From Yinghuangia soli (GTDB taxonomy: Bacteria > Actinomycetota > Actinomycetes > Streptomycetales > Streptomycetaceae): 64,000 nucleotides of DNA. Location: the NCBI RefSeq assembly GCF_021502675.1, contig NZ_JAKFHA010000042.1:1-64000 (forward strand), in the 5' to 3' direction. Positions within the stretch are counted from its first letter, which is position 1. Every line of letters starts with the position of its first letter. The position numbers and the translations under genes are program-made. This document shows, in pieces, positions 19,602 to 26,288 of this stretch. The notes beneath the pieces were generated by a model that did no database searches, was not told the DNA's origin, and worked only from the letters and a program-made list of their open reading frames with translations.

Positions 19602-20801
19602 TCAGGTCGCCGTCGCTGCCGCCCCGTCCCGGATCGTGCCGCGCAGGACCACGGCGTGCGGGGCCAGGAGTGCGGTGACGTCCTCGCGGGGGTCGGTTTC
19701 GCAGACGACGAAGTCCGCGGGGGCGCCTTCCTCCAGGCCGGGGTGGCCGAGCCACTTGCGGGCGGACCAGGTGGCCGCGGACAGTGCGTCGGCGACGGGG
19801 AGTCCGGCGCGGACGAGTTCGCCGACTTCCCGGCCGACCAGGCCGTGGGCGAGGGAGCCGCCGGCGTCGGTGCCGACGTAGATGGGGATGCCGGCGTCGT
19901 AGGCGGAGCGGACGGTCTCGTAGCGGCGGGTGTGCAGGGCGCGCATGTGGGCGGCGTATTCGGGGAATTTCGCCGCGGCGGCGTCCGCGATGCCGGGGAA
20001 GGTGTCGATGTTGACGAGGGTCGGCACGATCGCGGTGCCGCGGGCGGCGAACTCCGGGATCATGTCCTCGGTCAGGCCGGTGGCGTGTTCGATGCAGTCG
20101 ATGCCGGCCGCGATCAGGTCGGGCAGCGACTCTTCGGAGAAGCAGTGCGCGGTGACGCGGGCGCCGAGTGCGTGCGCGGCGTCGATGGCTTCTTTGAGCG
20201 CCTCGTAGGGCCAGCAGGGCGCGAGGTCGCCGCGGTCGCGGTCGATCCAGTCGCCGACGAGTTTGACCCAGCCGTCGCCGCGGCGGGCTTCCTGCATGAC
20301 GTACGCGGTGAGGTCGCCGGGCTCGATCTCGTGCGCGTAGTTGCGCAAGTAGCGGCGCGGGCGGGCGAGATGGCGGCCGGCCCGGATGAGCCGCGGGAGG
20401 TCTTCGCGGCCGTCGACCCAGCGGGTGTCGGCGGGCGAGCCCGCGTCGCGCAGCAGGAGGGCACCGGCCGCGCGGTCGGTGAGGGCCTGGCGTTCGGCGG
20501 TGTCGTGGTCGACGGCGCCGTGCGCGTCGAGGCCGACGTGACAGTGCGCGTCGACGAGGCCGGGCAGGACGTGGCCGCGGACGGTCTCCGTGTCGGCCGC
20601 ACCGGCGGTGTAGCGGGGGCGGTCGAAGGTGATGCGGCCGTCGAGCACCCAGAGTTCGTCGCGTACCTCGTCGGGTCCGACGAGGACGGGGCCTTGGACG
20701 TGCAGCACGCGGGGGCCGGCGCTCGTGCGGTCCGTGCCCTCGGGGCGGTCGGCGCCGCCGGGGACGCCGGGGCTGGCGGGGCTGCCGGGGCCGCCCGTCA
20801 C
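19602..20801 (-). CDS. metal-dependent amidohydrolase, imidazolonepropionase-like
   Basis: A 399-residue amidohydrolase-superfamily enzyme with a small N-terminal beta domain, a TIM barrel and C-terminal strands. Metal-site motifs are DAHCHVG (HxH), VKLVGDW (possible carbamylated Lys), ARVTAHCFSEES, CIEHATG and YVGTDAGGS (the barrel Asp). It resembles the imidazolonepropionase/prolidase-like COG1228 group; the substrate cannot be read from sequence. The GTG at 20799-20801 overlaps the stop of the upstream exonuclease gene by 4 nt (GTGA), so the two are coupled. The proposed first residues, TGGPGSPASPG, are low in complexity. Confidence 0.85.
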   Translation of the reverse strand: MTGGPGSPASPGVPGGADRPEGTDRTSAGPRVLHVQGPVLVGPDEVRDELWVLDGRITFDRPRYTAGAADTETVRGHVLPGLVDAHCHVGLDAHGAVDHDTAERQALTDRAAGALLLRDAGSPADTRWVDGREDLPRLIRAGRHLARPRRYLRNYAHEIEPGDLTAYVMQEARRGDGWVKLVGDWIDRDRGDLAPCWPYEALKEAIDAAHALGARVTAHCFSEESLPDLIAAGIDCIEHATGLTEDMIPEFAARGTAIVPTLVNIDTFPGIADAAAAKFPEYAAHMRALHTRRYETVRSAYDAGIPIYVGTDAGGSLAHGLVGREVGELVRAGLPVADALSAATWSARKWLGHPGLEEGAPADFVVCETDPREDVTALLAPHAVVLRGTIRDGAAATAT

Positions 20802-21640
20802 GGGATCACCGGCCAGTCTCGGGCGATGACTTCGCCGTGGCCGGGCTTCGTGCGGTCGAGGTAGGCCTGGAAGGACGCGGCTTGTTCGGCGGCCCAGGCG
20901 CGCTGCTCGTTGTGCAGGGTCCGGATGTCCATGGCAGCCAGTTTCGGGTACCGGGCGCCGAGTTCCTGGGCGAGGCGCAGGCACGCTTGCGCGTCGGCGT
21001 CCGCGGTGTGCGCGTCGGCCAGGGTGACGCCGTAGAAGGCGCTGGTGGCCTCCAGGGTGCGCTTGCCGCGCCGGAACCGGTCCTGCTGCTTGTCGACGAT
21101 GAGCGGGTCGACGACGGGGCCGAGCACGGGCACGCGGTGCGCGAGCGGCGTGAGGCCGTGGCGTCGGAGTTCGGCCTCCAGGAGGGTGAGGTCGAACACC
21201 GCGTTGTAGACCGCGAGCGGGGTGTCGGCGGCCAGGTAGCCGGCGAGGACGGCGGCGATCTCGTCGAGGCATTCGGCGGCGGGCCGCCCGTGTGCGCGGG
21301 CGTGCTCGGTGGTGATCCCGTGCACCGCGGTGGCTTCGGCGGGGATCTCGCGGTCGCCGGGGTGGATCAGCCACGTGTGCCGGACGCCGGTGCTGTCGCA
21401 GACGGCCGCGGTGACGATGAAGTCGGTGCCGACGTCGATGCCGGACGTCTCGGTGTCGAAGGCGGCCAACGGCCCCTGGTGCCAACCCTCGTGGCCGCCG
21501 CGGGCGGGTGCGGCCGGCTTGGGCTCGCAGTCCTTGCAGTAGGTCGTCCAGGCGCCGTCGATGCGGGTCAGCACCCCTTCGCCGGGCGGGACGTACGTCG
21601 AACAGGTGGCACAGGCGGCGCCATATCGGTTGGTGGCCAC
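20798..21640 (-). CDS. DEDDh 3'-5' exonuclease with an N-terminal CxxC pair region
   Basis: A 280-residue protein. The first 45 residues contain CATC and CKDC about 25 residues apart, a probable zinc ribbon. A DnaQ-type exonuclease domain follows: LAAFDTETSG (Exo I, DxE), VYNAVFDLTLLE (Exo II) and DAHTADADAQACL (Exo III, His and Asp). Such enzymes degrade DNA or RNA from 3' ends and can act as polymerase proofreaders or RNA-processing nucleases. I prefer GTG at 21638-21640 (GCGAGG 10 nt upstream); ATG at 21683-21685 is an alternative without a good ribosome binding site. It overlaps the amidohydrolase gene. Confidence 0.85.
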   Translation of the reverse strand: MATNRYGAACATCSTYVPPGEGVLTRIDGAWTTYCKDCEPKPAAPARGGHEGWHQGPLAAFDTETSGIDVGTDFIVTAAVCDSTGVRHTWLIHPGDREIPAEATAVHGITTEHARAHGRPAAECLDEIAAVLAGYLAADTPLAVYNAVFDLTLLEAELRRHGLTPLAHRVPVLGPVVDPLIVDKQQDRFRRGKRTLEATSAFYGVTLADAHTADADAQACLRLAQELGARYPKLAAMDIRTLHNEQRAWAAEQAASFQAYLDRTKPGHGEVIARDWPVIP

Positions 21641-21758
21641 AGGCTGGATACCTCGCTTGTTCGTTGCGTGAGGACGTCGGGACATGTGCGGTTCGCAGTA
21701 AGCCGGTTGGCCCCGGAACAGTCCTGCGGACACGACCCAGAGTCAAGTGATCCACACG

Positions 21759-22802
21759 CTACGCGGTCGCGGCGACGTCCCGGCTCCGCCGCGCAGCCAG
21801 GGCCCGCATCAGGGGCCGTTCGGCGGCCGTCCAGAGCGAGCTGGTCACGAGGTAGAGCCCGGCGGCGAGGGGCACCGCGCCGACGGACATGACGAGGGTG
21901 AGGGGGAGGTACGGGAGGGCGCGGGTGAAGGCGGGGGGCAGGGCTGCGGGGGCAGGGGCGGGGGCGGCGGCGGTCGGGACGGGCGCGGGTTTGGTGGCGG
22001 TGGGGGCTTTGCTGTCGGCCTTGTTGCTGCTTGCCTTGTTGCTGCTGGCCTTGTTGCTGCCGGCTTTGCTGTTGGCCTTGTTGCTGTTGGCCTGGCTGTT
22101 GGCATTGCTGTTGGACTTGCTGGTGGCCTTGTTCTTGCCGGAGCCCTTGTTGGCCCCCTTGCCGCTGCTCTTGCCGGCTTCTGCGGCTGCGCTTGCCGCG
22201 CTTGCCGCGGAGAGTGCCTGCGCGCGGCGGGTGGTGGCCTTGGCGTTGCGTACGTGGAGGCAGGCTGCGGTGAGCGCGACGGCCAGGACGAGAGCCGCCA
22301 CGGCGGCGGCAGCGGCGTCCGCGGCTGCGGCGGAGCCGCCAAGTTCGGCGAACGGGTGGGCGGACAGCGGCATCCCGGCGAGCGCGTGGGACAGGATGTC
22401 GCCGCTGCCGCGGAAGAGCGAGAACAGCAGGAACAGGAACGGCGCCTGGGCCAGCGCGGGCAGGCAGCCGGCCAGCGGCGAGACGCCCTCGGAGCGGTAC
22501 ATCTCGGCGAGTTCGCGCTGCTGCCGGGCCGGGTCCTTGGCGTGCCGGTGGTTGATGAGCGCGATGCGGGGGCCGAGGCGTTCGCGGCCGAGTTGGGCGC
22601 GGGCCTGGATGTAGCCGAGCGGGCTGAGCAGTGCGCGGATGCTCATGGTGAACAGCACGATGGCGGCGGCGACGGACGCGGTGCCGAATGTCGGGTGGAG
22701 CAGGTCGGAGAGGTTCGAGACGAGGGTGCCGGCGAGGTCGATCGGTCCGGTGAGGAAGCCGGGTGCGGCGAGGACGGTGTCGGTGGGGATTGCGGCAGGC
22801 AT
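21759..22802 (-). CDS. YidC/Oxa1-type membrane insertase paralogue with a Lys/Asn/Ser linker
   Basis: A 347-residue protein with the five-helix YidC core: TM1 near residue 40 (ASVAAAIVLFTMSIRALLSP), a charged hairpin with RIALINHRHAKDP and MYRSEGVSPLAGCLPALAQ, and later membrane segments. The conserved Arg of the hydrophilic groove may be the Arg in SIRALLSP. Between the last two membrane segments lies an unusual run of about 60 residues made of Ser, Asn, Lys, Ala and Gly (SNKASSNKASSNKADSK). It is shorter and more divergent than housekeeping YidC and is not next to rnpA/rpmH, so it is a paralogue. ATG at 22800-22802 has GGAG 7 nt upstream. Confidence 0.8.
   Translation of the reverse strand: MPAAIPTDTVLAAPGFLTGPIDLAGTLVSNLSDLLHPTFGTASVAAAIVLFTMSIRALLSPLGYIQARAQLGRERLGPRIALINHRHAKDPARQQRELAEMYRSEGVSPLAGCLPALAQAPFLFLLFSLFRGSGDILSHALAGMPLSAHPFAELGGSAAAADAAAAAVAALVLAVALTAACLHVRNAKATTRRAQALSAASAASAAAEAGKSSGKGANKGSGKNKATSKSNSNANSQANSNKANSKAGSNKASSNKASSNKADSKAPTATKPAPVPTAAAPAPAPAALPPAFTRALPYLPLTLVMSVGAVPLAAGLYLVTSSLWTAAERPLMRALAARRSRDVAATA
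22010..22165. repeat. degenerate tandem repeats coding the YidC linker
   Basis: Degenerate 15-nt-like units (TTGTTGCTGCTGGCC and variants on the plus strand) encode the Ser/Asn/Lys/Ala linker. Copy number is likely to vary between strains. Confidence 0.75.
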
Positions 22803-23275
22803 GGGTGTTCTCCGGGTGTCGGCGAGACGAGTTCGCGGGTGCGGAACCACTCGTCGGACGACCGGTGCGCAGGGGCTGCGCGGGGCAGGACGGAATAGGC
22901 GGCGGCGCGTACCTGGAGACGTCGGTGCTGGTGGCGATGCGGGTGCTGCGATGCCGAAGGCCCATGGAGCCGGAGGGGCCACGAGACCACGAGGCTGCGG
23001 AGTCGCAGCCGCGGAGCGGCAGGGCTCAAGGCCGCAGGGCCGCGGAGCCGCAGAGCCGCTGCACGCTTTGGCCGCAGCAGCCAGGCCACGGGTCCGCCGC
23101 GCCTGGCGGCAGCAGGGTGGGCATCAGCATCAGCGCATCAGCGCATCAGCGCATCAGCGCATCAGCGCATCAGCACGGAAACGACGATCAGGAGACGCGG
23201 GCACGTCCGCACACAGGCACGCGACTGTTGCCTGCGGGGTACGCGCCGAGGCCGGTCAGGCCTGCAGTGCGGTCG
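22803..23275. other. repeat-rich intergenic region
   Basis: No supported gene lies in these 473 bases. The stretch at about 22970-23075 is full of GCCGCAGGGCC/GCCGCAGAGCC-like short repeats. An 8-bp tandem array follows at 23129-23176. The part next to 22802 should carry the promoter of the YidC-like gene. Confidence 0.5.
23129..23176. repeat. 8-bp tandem repeat array
   Basis: ATCAGCGC is repeated five times perfectly, followed by one imperfect copy (ATCAGCAC) and preceded by a partial copy. The 8-bp period does not fit a reading frame, which agrees with the region being non-coding. Confidence 0.9.
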
Positions 23276-23599
23276 TCACGACGTGGCGACCGCGTCCGGG
23301 GCCCGGGGCCGGGTGCGTCCCCGGGCGTCCGGGTCGCGGAGCGGGAGGAAGGCGAGGCGCAGCGCGAGGGCGCGCATCGTCAGGGCGCGGACGTACGCGG
23401 GGCTGCGGGTGCCGCCGAGGTCTTGGGCGACCCGGACGGCGACCACGAGGGCCAGCGCCGCGAGCAGGGCGGCCAGGGCCAGCCCGAGGATCCCGCCCCC
23501 GCCCGCCGACGTGTCGGCGAACGCGGAGCTGTCGGTGAGCGCGGGCAGCATGAGCAGCCGGACGACCTCGGCCGAGATCCAGGCCCAGAGGGCTGCCAT
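23276..23599 (-). CDS. DUF6412-like small membrane protein
   Basis: A 107-residue protein. A first hydrophobic helix (WAWISAEVVRLLMLPAL), a Gly-rich turn and a strong membrane helix (ILGLALAALLAALALVVAV) are followed by a basic tail with LRDPDARGRTRPRAP. The RDPDA-G-x-RPRAP ending is the hallmark of the Streptomyces DUF6412 family. It sits upstream of, and in the same orientation as, the YidC-like gene, a pairing seen in other actinomycetes. It may be a client or partner of that insertase. GGGAGGTGAG precedes the ATG at 23597-23599. Confidence 0.75.
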   Translation of the reverse strand: MAALWAWISAEVVRLLMLPALTDSSAFADTSAGGGGILGLALAALLAALALVVAVRVAQDLGGTRSPAYVRALTMRALALRLAFLPLRDPDARGRTRPRAPDAVATS

Positions 23600-24374
23600 G
23601 TGCTCACCTCCCCGAGGGATGTAGTGGTGTCGTGCTCCGGACAGCATCACATGCCGCACAACCCCACCGCCAAGCCCACTCGCGACCGGACCGCTCCCGG
23701 CTGCCTTCCTCAGTCCGCCCTGATTCGCCTTGCCCCGCTGCCTGACCCGACCTCGGCCAATCCCCACCTGCCCGACTCAGCCCGCCCCGCCCCGACCCGA
23801 TCCACCCCCGGCTGTACTCCCCAGCCCGCCCTGATTCGCCTTGCCCTGTCCCTGACCGACCTCGGCCCATCCCGGCCTGCCCGACTTAACCCGCCCCGGC
23901 CCGACTGGCCCGACCTCGGCCAATCCCGGCCTGACCCGACCTGACCCGCGGCGCCCGGCCGATCCGACCCCAGCCAGCCCGTCCAAGCCCATATCGACCC
24001 AGCCCAGCCCAGCCGATCCGAGCTAACCCGACCCGACCGGCCCGACCCGAGCCAGCCCGACCCGACCCGACCCGAGCCAGCCCGGCCCGACCGGCCAGCC
24101 CGACCGACCGGCCCGAGCCAGGCCGAGCCGACCAAACCGACCAAACCGACCGACCCGACCCGCCCCCGCCCCCGCCCCGACAACCCCCGGAACTCTTCCC
24201 CTCCCCGATTCGTTGTGGATTGCAAGGGATCCACCCTCTTTACCCGCCCCTGACTCCCTTCTCCACTTCCCAAAACCTCCCGCCGCCCCACCGCCGAGCG
24301 CCGCCCGCCCCGCCCGCCAACCTCCTCGCGCGAAGCCCTGCCCGCCACGCCCCCCGCGATGCCAGGATGTGCGC
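23600..24374. repeat. 775-bp C-rich non-coding region of degenerate CCGAC-type repeats
   Basis: No gene is supported here. From about 23690 to 24180 the plus strand is strongly C-rich and G-poor and is built from short words such as CCGACC, CCAGCC and CCGAGCC. It includes an imperfect direct duplication: the segment from about 23696 recurs from about 23807, sharing CCGCCCTGATTCGCCTTGCC. A third partial copy of CTCGGCCAATCCCGGCCTG follows near 23916. Long antisense frames here encode only Gly/Arg/Val/Leu repeats and are artefacts of composition. The last 190 bases lead into the ATP-grasp gene. Confidence 0.8.
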
Positions 24375-25628
24375 GTGCGCGTACTGCTCTCCGACGGTTT
24401 CGGCATGACATCGCGGCAGGTCGCCCTCCTGCTCGGCCTCGCCGGCCACGACGTCGACGTCCTCATGCCCGCGGGCCGGCTCCCGCTCCGCCTGCCGCCG
24501 TCCATCGGCCGGGTGCATCCGGTGCCGGCGTTCGCCGTCGACCCCTGGGGGTGGCTGGACGCCGCGGAGAAAGTCATGCACGCCGAGGGCCATGACGTCC
24601 TGATATCCACCGGCGAGCAGACCGCGGTCCTGTCCCGCGCCGAGTCCGCCTCGTCCGCCCTCGCCGGCCGCGTCGCCGCACCCCGCTTTGCCTCGCTCGA
24701 ACGCGTGCAGGACAAGGTCTCCGCCGGTGTCACCCTCACCGAGATAGGCCTTCCCCAGCCCGAGGCGTTCGTCGTCAGCACGGCCGAGGCGCTCCGCCAG
24801 GTCTCCGACCCCCCGCTGTACGTCAAGCTCCCCCTCGGCATCGGCGGCGCCGGCGTCCACGAGGTGCAGCGCCGCGAGGAACTGCTCCGCCTTGCCGACC
24901 GCCTCGAAACCGAGGGCGCATTCGCCGCGGGCGGCCGCGTTCTCGTCCAGCACCGCGCCGAAGGCCGCCTCGTCACCGTCCAGGCGGTGTTCGACAACGG
25001 CCGCCTGGTCGCCGCACACACGTACGAGCACACCGCCCCCGGCCACCGCGGCAGCGCAGCCGCCAAGCGCAGCATCGAACTCCCGTACGCCCGGGAGCAC
25101 ATCACGCTCCTCGGCGCGCACATCGGCTGGCACGGCGCTCTCGCGATGGACGGCGTCCTCACCCCGGAGGGCCCGCTCTGGATCGACGTCAACCCGCGCC
25201 TCGTCGAACCCGCCAACGCCCAACGCTCCGGCGTCGACCTGCTCGGCGCCCTCATCGGCGTCTCGCTGGGCCAGGCCCCGCCGGCCCTGCCCGCAGGCCG
25301 ACCGGACGTCCTGACACACCAGTTCGTGCCTGCAGCCTTCGCCGCCGCGGAGCAGGGCCGCCTGGCCGTCCTCCGCGAACTGTGGCGCGCCGCCACCCGC
25401 ACCGGCATCTACCGCGGCAGCACCGAGGAACTGCTCCCCGCCCGCCAGGAGTCGTACGCGATCCCCTACCTGCTGGGCCTGGCCACCTCGCTCCTGACCG
25501 CCCCCGCCCGGGCTCTGACCCGCACCGCCCCACCCGAGGCCACACCCCACGCCCTGACGCCGAACGCCTGGACCCGGATCCGCGCCGGCGCCCCACCCAA
25601 GCCGCAGCCCGGTCCCGCACTACCTTGA
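24375..25628 (+). CDS. ATP-grasp family enzyme
   Basis: A 417-residue ATP-grasp protein, the fold that joins a carboxylate to an amine or thiol via an acyl phosphate. Visible elements are an N-terminal Rossmann-like domain (VRVLLSDGFGMTSRQVALLL), the ATP-grasp entry segment (DKVSAGVTLTEIGLPQPEAF), the nucleotide-binding strand YVKLPLGIGGAGVHE, the EGRLVTVQAVF segment, and the metal-binding WIDVNPRLVEPANAQRSG. GTG at 24375 has AGGA 7 nt upstream; GTG at 24369 is also in frame. It is followed after 4 nt by the next gene, so they form an operon. The substrate is unknown, and no peptide or siderophore synthesis genes are adjacent. Confidence 0.8.
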   Translation: MRVLLSDGFGMTSRQVALLLGLAGHDVDVLMPAGRLPLRLPPSIGRVHPVPAFAVDPWGWLDAAEKVMHAEGHDVLISTGEQTAVLSRAESASSALAGRVAAPRFASLERVQDKVSAGVTLTEIGLPQPEAFVVSTAEALRQVSDPPLYVKLPLGIGGAGVHEVQRREELLRLADRLETEGAFAAGGRVLVQHRAEGRLVTVQAVFDNGRLVAAHTYEHTAPGHRGSAAAKRSIELPYAREHITLLGAHIGWHGALAMDGVLTPEGPLWIDVNPRLVEPANAQRSGVDLLGALIGVSLGQAPPALPAGRPDVLTHQFVPAAFAAAEQGRLAVLRELWRAATRTGIYRGSTEELLPARQESYAIPYLLGLATSLLTAPARALTRTAPPEATPHALTPNAWTRIRAGAPPKPQPGPALP

Positions 25629-25632
25629 AACC

Positions 25633-26232
25633 GTGTCCCCACACCGCGAACTCGAAGTACTGGCAGGGATGTTCCCGCACACCGGCAGCGATTCCCAGGC
25701 CGACCTCACGGACCGCATCCGCAATGCCGCGAGGCGCATCACCATGTTCGGCCTGACCCGCAACTTCTACGCGTCCCCCGAAATGCTCGCGCTCTTCGAG
25801 GCCAAGGCCGCCGCCGGCATCCCGGTGAGCGTGTACGCGATGGACCCGCATTGCCCGTCGCGCCGCGACCGCTACCGCCTCGAACCCGCGGAAGCCGCAC
25901 TCGCCGACCCGGACCACTACACGCGGACGATCCTCGACCCGATCACCGAAGCCGCCGAGCGCACACCGCAACTAACCCTGCTTCTCTACGACTTCCCCTG
26001 CTCGTTCGCGATGGAGGAGATAGACGACACCATCAGGGTCATGCTGTACGGCCACGGCGTCCGCGGCACCGACGGCCCCATCCTGGCCTTCGGCCCCGGC
26101 ACGGAATACCACGCCTACTTCGCCGCCCAACTCCGCTGGCTGGAGGGCCTCGCCACCACCTTGACCGCCCGCACCCCGTGGGGCACCGCCCCGCCGACGG
26201 TACGTCCGTACCGTCGCATGCTGCACTCCTGA
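25633..26232 (+). CDS. DUF5919/phospholipase D-like domain protein
   Basis: A 199-residue protein. The core pattern (ITMFGLTRNFYASPEMLALF, then GIPVSVYAMDPHCPSRRDRY, and a late FGPGTEYHAYFAAQLRWL) resembles the PLD-like DUF5919 domain. In that domain a first strand ends in a short acidic or aromatic loop and a second strand leads into DPxxxxxxxR. The typical HKD catalytic motif of true phospholipase D is not visible, so it is more likely a binding or sensor domain. It starts at GTG 25633, 4 nt after the ATP-grasp gene, and should act with it. The assignment is by pattern and is moderate. Confidence 0.6.
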   Translation: MSPHRELEVLAGMFPHTGSDSQADLTDRIRNAARRITMFGLTRNFYASPEMLALFEAKAAAGIPVSVYAMDPHCPSRRDRYRLEPAEAALADPDHYTRTILDPITEAAERTPQLTLLLYDFPCSFAMEEIDDTIRVMLYGHGVRGTDGPILAFGPGTEYHAYFAAQLRWLEGLATTLTARTPWGTAPPTVRPYRRMLHS

Positions 26233-26288
26233 CGAGCTGCTGCGGAACGTCGATGCCTGGGTGCTGACTCCCACCGGACGTCGAATAG

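Noticed and set aside
23129-23176. Possible CRISPR array
   Set aside because: The units are 8 bp with no spacers, and no cas genes are present.
23710-24411. A minus-strand frame encoding Gly/Arg/Val/Leu repeats
   Set aside because: It is produced by the CCGAC-type DNA repeats. There is no domain, no good start and no ribosome binding site.
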